Below, in pieces: positions 22,572 to 32,560 of a DNA stretch of 64,000 nt (within the stretch, counting starts at the first letter, position 1; every line of letters starts with the position of its first letter). Source of the stretch: Microstegium vimineum (Eukaryota > Streptophyta > Magnoliopsida > Poales > Poaceae); assembly GCA_022036555.1 (NCBI GenBank), contig CM039119.1, positions 25,936,723 through 26,000,722 of the forward strand, read 5' to 3'. Both the position numbers and the translations under genes were made by a program. Below the pieces are notes generated by a model, which searched no databases, was not told where the DNA came from, and saw only the letters and a program-made list of their open reading frames with translations.

Positions 22572-23829
22572 TGTAAGGACCTGATAAGCCTAGGGGGGGT
22601 GAATAGGCACATTTCAAACTTTTCTCAATAATCTGTTAGTCACAGGCACGACACTGCCGCTCAAAGGCCCGACACTACCGCGCTGCCCGACACTGCTGCT
22701 CCTGAAGCCGACAGTGTTGGTTAGCTGGACAGAACAATAAGCTACTTGAATCAATACCTTCCTAGGAGTGTAGAGAACCTCCAGCAACACTTGAAAGTGG
22801 TAGCAACACACCCACGGCGTAGATTGGGTCCAAACCCTAGAAATCAACTTGAGAGCAATATATATCAAAGCAAAGAGACGATCACAAGTTGACACAAGAT
22901 TTGACATGTGGTTCAGCTCGCCACCAAGGCTTTCCTACGTCCACGTTGTTGAAGTGCGCCACACAAGGCTCAAGCTCACCATAAAGGTTGGCTCTTTCCT
23001 CGGTCTCAAGTCAAGAGAGTGAACTCTTGAGATGAGGGGCAATGTATTAGCAAAGTGGTGGTGTTACAAACCTCCCTAGGCTACCACACGAAGTTGGCAA
23101 GCTCAAGGGCAACGCCTAGCCAGCTAGGAGCAAAGCTCCAAGAGTAACAAACTCAAACCGCCGGCCACCACGCGAACCAAATGCTTGTAGGAGTTGAAGA
23201 TCCGAGAGAGAAGCTTCCGCTGAAGCTTGGAGGCTTAAACTCTCAAAGATTTGAGTAGAAATCAATGGAGAGTGTTGGAGCAACCAAGGGAGAAAGGGGA
23301 GCAAGAAGAGAGCTTCTCAAGTATGTTCTCGAAAAGAATCTGAGTGAATGGCAGAGATTACCGTTGGGGGAAGCGAGAGGATAAGGTTATACCCCCTCAC
23401 TGCCAACGGACAGATTTCAAGTCACGATAGTGCCGGACTACCGACCTGAATCCCGACACTGCTGGCCTGGCAGAGATAGCAAAGATGAAAGCAAGGAATT
23501 GTTGGTTGCTTTGCGAAAGATACATGTGGAGGTGGAAAGATACATGTGGAGGTGTATACTGGGTGTATAGATATAACATTTGGTTCACTTATTGGCATGC
23601 GTGTTGAAACACTCTTAATAGTACGCCATACCTAATTCAAATTCAAATTATAAATGAAATAAAGTCCTTTTGAGCTTATTGTCATGCACTTTTGTAATTG
23701 GAGGGGTCCACCAACCTGTTCATCAACCTCCTAACTTTCAACCTGCTTGTCACACTTGAAGAGTCTCATTAGTTTTCTAATTATGTTGTCATGTCACTAA
23801 AACCCACTTAGGACTTGATTGCACTTTCA
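22572..23829 (-). mobile_element. 5' LTR of C1
   Basis: The 1258-bp repeat begins TGAAAGTGCAATC (minus strand at 23829) and ends GGTCCTTACA at 22572. GGCACTGCC-like words cluster at 22640-22720 and 23420-23470. The plus-strand text gataaGCCTAGGGGGGGTGA near 22590 is the same LTR-end theme as in C2 and C3, supporting a common lineage. The right flank (aaact) belongs to the CACTA segment. Confidence 0.9.
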
Positions 23830-26013
23830 AAACTACATATCTCTAATTTCTCATAGAATAGATTCATTCTGCATCATTTTCCATCTCTGAACTACAATCT
23901 AACAAAGGTCGAAATTTGCTTCCAATCTTGTTCATTTTTATCCAGACAAGATAACTGAAATATAAAGCTCCAATATTGTCTGATATAATATTATACATAT
24001 TCCCAAAGTACCATATCTTCACATAAAACATTAGTTGATGAAGCTTAAGCAACTTTATTCATCTGAGTTGTGACCTTGAATAAGAAAAAACAAACACAAT
24101 ATTGTAAGTATCCAAACGCATCACTGCTTATTTCTTAAAGCATCAATATATCTAAACATATAATAAGAGGTACATTGAATATAATTCAGATATGATGTGA
24201 ACTATACAGTGACGTACTTCATTCATTTGTGTAGGTTCCAAAATTTTCTAGGAAGGGATAGGTTGCAGAATCTTATGGAGCAGAGTGTAAACAGTTGAAA
24301 TATTGTCGACATGACAATTTAGGCAATTAGAATATAATAGTGTACATGTTCATCATTTTAGTGAATTAATGGCACTTGTGCGAGTAAAGCAGTCTAATTT
24401 GCAATTGACTTGTACTTCAACTATAGAGGATAGAAAGGATACCTGATTAACAAGTAAATGATCTTGCAAGTGCGCAGATGACAACACATCAAAGTTCATG
24501 ATATCCAAATATTATATATTTCTCCTGAGCAAAAATATAGAGTACTTCGTTAAGAACATATTTACTGATACTATTTAGCCATGAATTTATAAACCTTGAA
24601 GGAAGACAACTGAGACAATGTATATAGAGACCAGGGCAGCTCTTCTTGAATTGAAGTTCCATTGGTACCCTTTGTCTCCAGTGACATATCAACCCTACCA
24701 AAAATAGAAGTTGAGCTAAATTAGAACTAATAAAGTCATGCAAAAATTAGCTGAAACTCAGTATTCTAAATTATTGACAGTATAGATAGAGCAATTACAA
24801 GAGGAATGTGTATGTAGCTCACTGATTCATAATTCCATATAAAGTCTATTCTTTATTAATCTCTATGGAAAGGAGGTGCTGAGCGATGTACTCTACAACA
24901 ATAGACTAATTTATTCAGAAATTGTAAAACGTCAATACTGCACAAGAGTTAAATATATCCCTCTATTATTGTGTCATTTTAATTTACAACTACAGGATGT
25001 TGCAATGCACCAAAAAACATAGTATCTTGCAAAGGGGTATCAGACCTTGCTCAGTAGGAACCAAGTGTTTCCTTTCTCAAACCTGTTCTGCCACTCAGTG
25101 GCTTGAAAAAATCTATAGATAATGCAAAAGTTAGGGCATATGTTCCTGTTCCACTTCAGTTCTGAAACTACAGGAGGTGTCTTACAGTACATATGATAAA
25201 TCAATGACTATTTCATCAAGGGAATTCAGGGGTTGACAATTTGGAAGAACTTTTATGTCTGTAACACCACTAAAGTGAGAAAGTAAGAATAAACAGTGTA
25301 TCAATCCCCTTGGCAAAGCCACCGTGGCCACCATGTCTCCATGGCTCCACAAATCCTCTATTGAAAAATACCAGAAATTACGTATCAGAGAGAACTAGGG
25401 GAAGGAGAAATAAGAGAAATTATCCTTTGGGGTAAGAGATTGCGAGAAATCACTAACTAATCCAGATCACAACCAAAAGAAGACAGGAGGAGAAAATACC
25501 TAAGATAATCAATTTGAGTGGCGTAGCTGTGTTCCCTTCCTATCTGAGCATCACCTTCCCCCTCGTTGCTGCTACCTGATTTGAGAAACTCGTGACTAGA
25601 TGGCTGGATTGTTGCCATGGAGAGGCTTCAATCTCCTTCAGATGACATCACAAACTCCCCCAAATCTCGAGTGCACCCAATTTAATCACATTGACCACTA
25701 GATGAAAGAGAGGCTGCGAGAAGAAGATGGAGATCAAGCGGGGAGAAATAGGAAGATGGAGATCAGGCATGGAAAGTGAGCACCAACCAGGAACTGATTG
25801 TGGGAGGGAGAAGACCTAGCTAGGCGCCGCCTCTGTGCAGGAGGTTAGATCAGGAATTAGAAGATGGGTGGGGAATGTCATCCACGAAGCAACCTGCGAG
25901 GTGCGACGTGTGGGTGTAGAGGAGCAGTTCAGTTTAAGGCAGGGAATCACCGCAACACATCTAATTTTCTGTTGTAGATCATGCGTTGCTAAATGGGTGT
26001 TAGTGGTGTAGTG
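23830..26013 (-). mobile_element. CACTA-like transposon end with internal gene-like sequence, left part missing
   Basis: The right border read on the minus strand is CACTACACCACTAACACCC, a CACTA-type terminus, followed by subterminal words TAGCAACGCAT and GTGTTGCGG in opposite orientation. It lies inside an A0-type LTR fragment, interrupting the word gtgaattgc, as expected for an insertion. The left part ends where C1's 5' LTR begins (23829), so the other terminus is missing. The interior is AT-rich with intron-like text and a few exon-like stretches on the minus strand. No transposase domain is recognised. Confidence 0.55.
24590..25618 (-). pseudogene. Gene-like spliced exons inside the CACTA segment
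   Basis: A possible first exon starts at ATG 25618 in a strong context (CTCTCCATGG) and reads MATIQPSSHEFLKSGSSNEG for about 39 codons to a GTATTT donor near 25499. Another exon after an ATAG acceptor near 25360 reads GFVEPWRHGGHGGFAKGIDT in a compatible phase. Further exon-like stretches: TEWQNRFEKGNTWFLLSK (about 25110-25058, between CAAG and GTCTGA) and MSLETKGTNGTSIQEELPWS (about 24690-24600, ending AAG/GTTTAT). I do not recognise the family. It could be a transposon gene of the TNPA kind or captured host exons. Confidence 0.35.
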
Positions 26014-26106
26014 TTCACTTCTACTTCAATGTATTTAGCAAATTAATTAGTCTAAACACAACAGTTTACCTCCTCAAAATAAGTATACTAGGCGAGAGAA
26101 TACATC
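26014..26106 (-). mobile_element. A0-type LTR fragment, inverted
   Basis: The reverse complement matches about 812-902 of the A0 LTR (gcctagcatactt, gaggaggyaaac, tgtttagact, attgaagtag). The CACTA end lies on its left and the G2 LTR on its right, so both elements probably inserted into the same older LTR. Confidence 0.8.
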
Positions 26107-26582
26107 TGTTGGGGATATTACCTTGACATATCCCCATGGACCTTATGGGCCTATCGACCAGAAGACGGCCCGGCCCGCGAGGCCTTGCGGCACGCGACCA
26201 GCCCGTCGTGCTCGCCAGGGACTCCGAAGAGACTTGCTCGCCAAGGAAGATCCTAAAAGATAGGCTCAGATCCCTTGCCTTAAGGGACCGATCGTAATTT
26301 GTTAGGGTATGGAAACTGAAACCCTACTCCTCGGCTATATAAGGCGAGCAGGGATCCCCTCGAAAACATCTCATCTATACCTCGTGTAACCGAATACTCA
26401 TATCAATCCAGCCACCAAAATACAGGACGTAGGGTATTACGGTGATTTGCCGGCCTGAACCTGTATAAATCGTCGTGTCTACGCTCTCTATGTTACGCTT
26501 GATCGCCGTCGCCACACCTCCGCCTACAATCTACTATCGTAGGGTACCCCCTAGGTAGACTGCGAGGCATATTTCGTCGACA
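26107..26582 (+). mobile_element. 5' LTR of G2
   Basis: The 476-bp repeat begins TGTTGGGGATATT and ends TTTCGTCGACA, two bases before the primer site. A TATA box CTATATAAG lies at about 26335-26343. The five bases before it (acatc) are the expected target duplication to look for on the far side. Confidence 0.8.
26335..26343 (+). promoter_or_regulatory. TATA box of G2 LTR
   Basis: CTATATAAG follows cctactcctcgg, about 240 bases before the LTR end. This is the usual promoter position for a Tat-type LTR. Confidence 0.6.
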
Positions 26583-26584
26583 GT

Positions 26585-26602
26585 TGGCGCGCCAGGTAGG
26601 GG
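26585..26602 (+). other. Primer-binding site of G2
   Basis: TGGCGCGCCAGGTAGGGG begins three bases after the LTR end. The same site, with one change, begins the internal part of G1 (35401). This is the primer site commonly seen in grass Tat-lineage elements; my assignment to a tRNA-Arg is from general knowledge and unchecked. Confidence 0.8.
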
Positions 26603-26931
26603 GTGTGTGCAACGACTCCATGACTCGTCAAGTGGTCACCTTCCCTGATTCGATGGTCCTCCCGACGACCGACACCGTGCTCCAGATCGGATCTATATCC
26701 TGGACCATTAGATCTACACCGCGCGGGGCAGACGCGTCGCCACCTGCACGTCGCCCCGTCATGCCAAAGTACCACCCGCGAAGGGTCGTCAGTATCGACG
26801 ATCTAATCAACGCCATCGACCACTCCAACGCCGGCATCATCGACTGCATCGACCTCGTGCAAACGGCGCGACGCTGACTCTCCGGTCATCTTGGTCGTCG
26901 GCCGCACCGCCATCGTACTCCGTCAAAGGCC

Positions 26932-28650
26932 ATGGCCGTGTCAATCAAGGGTGCCCGCCCTCCTCTAGTGATGCCTTACGGACTCCGCAATCAGGCGGCC
27001 ATCTCCCAGCGTGAGGCACTCCGATTGATCTCCGACCAGGCCCCGGCGGCACCGGTTATCAACATGGTCATCATCTCCACAATCCCCAGCGACTCCGAGC
27101 AGGCGGTGTCCCTCGACGGCACGATCTCGCCCGATTCCCTCACGAAAACCGAAACCGTCGACTCCTCCGGGTCGACAAGCGACTTCCCGGAATTCCCTCA
27201 GGGCTTTGGAGGGATGATTTTTCAAGTTTCAGCCGACAGCGTCGCCCGCGACAATGAGACGGACGTCGAACGTATCGCCCGAGAGTAGCACAACACCGAA
27301 CGCGCGCTGAGGCGCGACCTGGAGCGCCGCGAACGGGAGATGCGCGACCAGGAGCATCGTGAACAGGAACGCCTTGCGCGGGAATAATGTGAGCGTGAGC
27401 AAAGGGATCACAATCGCCCGCCATGACGCAACCTGCAGCACGACTTCGACTAGATGGGCGACGTCCCGGTGTACCCGACCCCAGTGCCAATCTGGCGGTA
27501 GCTGCCTGCGAGCTGTCCAAGCTTCCTGGCACACTTGAGATCGAGAAGATCGAGGCCCACATCATAGCGGTTGCGGTCCAGGTCAACAAGATGGGCGCTC
27601 TGCCCAAATTCTCCACCCAGTCTCATAGCAGGAACCACCCACGAAGCCCTCAGAGACAGCACCGACCAAGATCCCCACGATACGACGACCAAGAGTATGA
27701 CAGGCTCGACCGTGACTGAACACCTGCACCGGCACCCCGAGCCACAAGGGGACCGCGCCCCTTCTCCGCTCGTCTTCGCGCCACCAAGTGGCCCTAGAAC
27801 TTCAGGGTCACATCGGTGGAGAAATACGACGGCAAGGCAAACCCAGAACAATGGGCGACCACCTACGAGAGCAGTGTGTATGTCGTCGAGGGAAATCAAG
27901 ACGTGATGGCCAATTACTTACCCGTGATGATGTCAACCTCCACCAACAGCTGGCTCCAGAAGATCCCAGAAGGCACCATCGATAGCTAGGAGGAACTCAA
28001 GGAAGTCTTCATCAAGACATACAAGGCAACATGCGTCTAGCCGGTGATGCGCTATGACTTAGAGAACGTCCATCAAAGGAGCAATTAAAGCCTCTGGGAA
28101 TACATTAGGCGCTTCTCCGACAAATAGTTGAGCATCGCAGATATCTCCAAACCAGAAGCCATCGCCATCTTCTCCAACGGCCTACGCACGAACGAGCTCC
28201 GAAACAAGTTGGCCCGCAAGAGCATAACAACTATAGAAGGCCTGATGACAATCGCGAATCCTTACGCCAACCAAGATGACGCCACCCGCAGCAGGGAGAA
28301 TAGACGGCGCCACTCTCATTCCCCGGAATGCGCAAGGGATAGCGACCGCCGATCGGAATATGGCAGCGAAAGAAGGCCTAGCGACTGAGAGCGCGAGCAC
28401 CGAGACCACCGGTCGGGCAACTCTGAAGGCTATCGGCAGGGGTACGACTACAAGCGCGGCAATCACTACATCGCCAACACGAACGCCCGCCCAAGGTAGA
28501 ACTACGACACCGGCTATGAGAAGATCCTTGACGGCCAGTGCCCCATACATAAAAACTCCAAGCACTCCATGCGTGAGTGCGACGTCCTTGTGTCTGCAAT
28601 GCGGGGGAGAGGCGATAAAAGACCGAAGAAGGATGACGCCGTCAAGGACA
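26932..28650 (+). pseudogene. G2 gag, disrupted by stops
   Basis: The amino part (26932-27290) ends in a charged helical run with repeated RERE/RDQE text. The gag core follows from about 27800: VEKYDGKANPEQWATTYES, NSWLQKIPEG, EELKEVFIKTYKATC, SLWEYIRRFSD, EAIAIFSNGL. Stops TAG, TAG, TAA and TAG interrupt it between 27985 and 28125, several where W or Q is expected. An RS/RD-rich stretch follows, then a Cys-His motif CPIHKNSKHSMREC (about 28537-28578). At least two frame changes are needed to read it through. Confidence 0.82.
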
Positions 28651-28801
28651 AGGACTAAGAACTGCTAGTACCGGAGTTCCGAACAGCCTCAAGGACGTAC
28701 TCCATCTTCGGGGGCAGCTTGGTCGTCGAAGGGGAGTGACGACGCCGACAAGTCCGCAAGGACGTCTTCTTAGTCGCCACTACAGGAGACGACACGGCCA
28801 G

Positions 28802-29432
28802 CGCTCGTTACCTCGACTGGTCAGAACAACCCATCAGCTTCTTCGGTGAAGACGAGTGGACAGACTACAGATACCCTGGTCACTTCCCGCTCATCATTGA
28901 TCCCACTATCGCTACGTGCTGCTTCAGAAAAGTGTTGGTTGACGGCGGAAGCGCTATCAACATCATCTTCGCCGATGCGTTCCGCCAGCTTGACTACTCG
29001 AAGAAGGACCTCCTCCCGGCGAACTTCCCCTTTTGGGGAATCATCCTAGATATGGCGTCCACACCGGTGGGACAGATTACCCTCCCCGTGCAGTTCGGCG
29101 ACCAGGACCACTTCAGGGTCGAGAACATCAACTTCATCGTCGCCGACTTCGAGATAGCCTTCCATGCGATCCTTGGTCGCCCGACGCTCGCCAAGCTAAT
29201 GGCAGTCCAGCACTACACCTACATGGTGCTGAAAATCCTGACGCCATAGGGCGTCCTCAATCTCCGTACCAACCTGAAGGTCGCGTACGAATGCGAGCAG
29301 CAGACAATCAACGCCATCGAGAAGACCCGGGTCCAGGACACGTACAACTCCGAGCCCAACGACAAGCCCGCCACAAAGAAGCAGAGGGAAGCAGAACCAA
29401 CAACAACCAACGCTGACCCCTTCCGCAACTAG
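28802..29432 (+). pseudogene. G2 aspartic protease
   Basis: The frame reads YLDWSEQPISFFGEDEW and then KVLVDGGSAINIIFADAFRQ, with DGGS as the Tat-type protease active site, and later AFHAILGRPTLAKLMAVQHY. A stop TAG at 29247-29249 replaces the residue before GVLNLR. The chain continues to about 29430 (DPFRN) in the same frame. It is very similar in layout to G1's protease (LIDGGAGLNIIF, HAILGRPALT), placing both in one lineage. No RT follows. Confidence 0.88.
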
Positions 29433-29544
29433 ATGTAGAGACCCTCAGCCCCCAGCGGCGCGAGAAGATTGTACTATGTACCACTCAAGTAATAAATAAA
29501 GGTGATGCATTTTCCCATACTTTGTGTAAACGATTCGACTTCTA

Positions 29545-29666
29545 CAAAACGCTCGCGGCGTTCGGCGACCACTGCAAAACGCCCACGGCGTTCGACGACC
29601 ACTACAAAACACCCACGACGTTCGACAACCTCTCCAAAACACTCCCATAGTGTTCGATGACCTCTC
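29545..29666 (+). repeat. 30-bp tandem repeat in G2 3' region
   Basis: Four units start caaaac at 29545, 29575, 29605 and 29635, with lengths 30, 30, 30 and 32. The core is caaaacgcccacggcgttcg followed by acgaccact. The array degrades at its right end (caaaaacgg at 29667). It sits just before where the 3' LTR should be, as in other Tat-type elements. Confidence 0.88.
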
Positions 29667-29768
29667 CAAAAACGGATTACGACATTCTCTCCAAACAGCC
29701 TGGCCATAACCGGAAGCCTTCGAATCTGGCCTACCGATTCTCATAACGCATAGAAGTAGCTACCCTAT

Positions 29769-31607
29769 TGAAAGGTCCTAGATGGCTAGAGGGGGTGAAT
29801 AGCCTAATAAAAATTCTACAAAACACTAGAGCAAAGGTTAGATAACACTTAAGTGAAGCTTTTTGCTCTAGCTCTACTAGGGGTGCAAAGCCACCTATCC
29901 AATGCAATTCTAGTTGATTAAGAGCCTATCAAACAATAGCAAGAACCTAAGGCACTTAACTTGAGCTAGCAAGAACAACTAACAAGCTAAGCTAACAAAC
30001 TAGCTAGAGAGCTAACTAAATAAGATATGAAGGAAAATAAATACAAGGGAGGAAGGTGATTGTTATACCAATGCCTTGTGAAGAGAATATACCAATGAGA
30101 GGAACCAATCACAATATGAACACCAAGAGTAGTCGGGAGACAATGGTTTACACAATGATTTTCTCCCAAGGTTCACTTGGTTGCCACCAAGCTAGTCCCC
30201 GTTGTGTCGACTACTCAAATGGTGATTCGGTGGCTAATAGGCAATCACAAGCCTAGCCTACAACTTAGGTGCCACAAGAATCCACCCAAATGAGAGTAAC
30301 TCAATGACACGAGCATTCCACTAGAGTTACCCTTTGGCGCTCCGCCGAGGTGGGTACAAGCCCTCTCACAATCGTCGAAGCCGGCCACGAACAATCACCA
30401 ACACGCGCCGAAGCTTCCTCAATTGCCCAAGCTGTCTAGGTGTTGGGATACACCAAGAATAACAAGAAATCCCGCGGCGATGACGATGACCAAGTGCCAC
30501 TAAGATGCAATGCAATGATCAAAGCACTTGGATCACTCAAACTCTCACAAGAATGCAATTGAAGCAAAGAGAGATGAGTTGGGGGCTATCTCAAGCAAGC
30601 ACAAAGAGTGAGAATGAATGGGAGGTGTAAGAGTGAGCCCTTGGAGCTGACCAAAACATATATATAGCCCTCCAAACCGAGCTAGCCGTTTGTCTCCATT
30701 TTCTCAGCTCACTGGGAAGCTTCGGACGCTCGCAGGCAGGGGGTCCGGACCATTGTCCACGCGTCCGGACCCTCTGTGATTTGAATCAGTTCCTTCGCGC
30801 CTTCTCTTGAGTTGTCCACGTTTCTCCGGACGCTGTGAATAGTGGGGTGTCCGGACCAATGCGCCTTGTGTCCGGACTCCTCACAGAGAGAGTCCAGAGA
30901 GCTCCATCTGCCCGGACGCTCGTCTGGAGTCCTGTGTCCGGACGACACCTAGCGTCCGGAGGCCTTCAACAGAGGGGTACAGAGAGCTCCAACCTCCAGA
31001 TGATGCATCCGGAGTCCAGCGTCCGGACCTCCTGTGCGCTGCCAGCCGAGCTAGGGTACGCTACCGGACGCATACGCGTTAGTCCGGACTGAGCATCCCA
31101 TCGTCCGGACCCTGTGTCCGGACCTCTGATCTCTGTCCAAACGAGTTGCTTCTTCTTCTCCAAGCTTCCATATGCTAACACAATCTGTTCCAACCTTTGT
31201 GCTCGAGTGTTAGCCTTTGCTTTACATTTTCTTGGATTTAATTCATGTTCATGTCACTTAGGTTTGTTTTATATGTATATGCAATGCAAACCTAGTGGCA
31301 CATGATAACTGTAATCGATACGAGTTTTCCCTTCTTGATAGTACGACTATCTATCCTAAAGGTGATCACACTCTCTATAGTGTCTTGATCACTAAACCAA
31401 AAATGGCCCTATTATATACCTTTGCCTTGAGCCCATTTTTTTTTCTCTTTCTTCTTTTCCTTAGTCCATGAAGCACTTGATCAAAGTACCATGATCATCC
31501 TTCCAACTCCATGTGTCAAGGTGGATCACCCTATCTTGATCATACACTTAGCAATAGGGTTAGTCCATAGGTTTCATCAATTAACCAAAACCAAACTTGG
31601 GCTTTCA
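29769..31607 (-). mobile_element. 3' LTR of copia element C2
   Basis: The 1839-bp repeat begins TGAAAGCCCAAG (minus strand at 31607) and ends GGACCTTTCA at 29769. The end matches the partial 5' LTR at 63831-64000 with about four substitutions in the first 165 bases. TATATATAG lies near 30658 (minus). A 430-bp block (30713-31140) is packed with TCCGGA/GTCCGGAC words. The left flank cctat (29764-29768) is a candidate target duplication. Confidence 0.9.
30658..30668 (-). promoter_or_regulatory. TATA box of C2 LTR
   Basis: On the minus strand GGGCTATATATATG lies about 45 bases downstream of the TCCGGA-rich block. C3 has the same order (TCCGGA block, then ctatatatag at 61841), which supports this as the promoter. 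Confidence 0.65.
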
Positions 31608-32560
31608 ATCTCCCCCTTTTTGGTAATTGATGACAACCTCTCACAGATGAATATATTGAATGAAAATTTCAACTTTGGTAGTATTAGCTCCCCCTACATA
31701 TGTGATATATGAGTTTGGTTCATTTTGATCACATATGCATGAATAGGAATTGTGGGAGAGTGAATGCTACCAAATGATGCTAAGGTATAAGAGATGGACC
31801 TTTGAAGCGTGATACCAATCGGAGTGCAATATTATACCATCCTTAGCACCATGAATGCCTAGAAACCACTTGAAAACACTTTTGAGAGGCAAACTTGAAG
31901 TACAACTTGAAAAGATATTACTACCTAAGCATGCTAGTACTTCAAACATCAAGTCAATTAGGTTTCTAGCATTCACCACACAAGCATATCATGAATATAT
32001 ATACATATGCAAGAAAGCACTTATAAATGCACAAAGATATGCATCAACTTTATTCATAGGCTTGCTCCCCTTACTTGTGTGCTTTTTATTTTCAAAATTT
32101 TCAAATATAATTTTTCTTTGTGTACTACTTACTTCTCCCCCTTTGTCATCTATTATCATAAAAGATGTGCTCAATGGATTGATTATTGGAGCGAAGCTTA
32201 GTTGTAGTTCAATCTAGACTACTTGCCCCAAGGTGTTTAACTCGGTTTAAACCATGGACAAACTTGTTCACACATCCTGGAATGGTTATCTTGACTATGT
32301 TGAGCTAAACATTTGAAGTTCATATTCTAGATCAAACACTAGGATTGCAAGCCCACAAACATGTCATATGCTACCACTAGATCAAATCAAGCATAGAAGC
32401 AATAGTGTACCATATACGCATCAAAACACTTGATTTTAATGAATGAGCCTAATGAATTGATGTCTAGATACACTAACAAGAACTAATAGAGGATGAATGA
32501 CATGTCAATCAACTTGTACCTTGCATTGCTCGAAGGAGAGGTATGTCATATGGGGTTGCA
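31608..32560 (-). other. C2 polypurine tract and 3' spacer
   Basis: Next to the LTR is the plus-strand primer tract CCAAAAAGGGGGAGAT (31608-31623 on plus), preceded by GGTTGTCATCAATTA. The remaining 0.9 kb to the RNase H stop has no gene. Parts are alignable to 60280-60777 of C3 (CCTTAGCATCATTTGGTAG; CACATATGTAGGGGGAGC), showing that the two copia elements are close relatives. Confidence 0.75.

Larger units (their letters stand above)
13368..23829 (-). mobile_element. Sirevirus-like copia element C1
   Basis: Order on the minus strand: 5' LTR (23829-22572), initiator-tRNA-type primer site, gag, protease, integrase, a residual reverse transcriptase end with RNase H, an extra ORF, a polypurine tract, then a truncated 3' LTR. 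The long spacer between RNase H and the LTR, the extra ORF and the tract rc(atctccccctttttg) fit the Sirevirus (SIRE/Maximus) group. The two LTRs differ at about 8 of 210 bases in the stretch I compared, so the insertion is not very recent. All genes are broken. Confidence 0.88.
26107..29768 (+). mobile_element. Tat-like gypsy element G2, interrupted by C2
   Basis: Order: 5' LTR (26107-26582), primer site, gag, protease, 3' repeat region, then the C2 LTR at 29769. No reverse transcriptase or integrase is present between protease and the 3' tandem repeats, so the copy is gag-protease only. Coding sequence is GC-rich, unlike the A-rich G1. The 3' LTR is not in the window and is expected beyond C2. 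Confidence 0.82.

Noticed and set aside
26551..28600. Many open frames on the minus strand of G2
   Set aside because: GC-rich composition lowers stop frequency; the sense strand holds the gag domain, so these are shadows.
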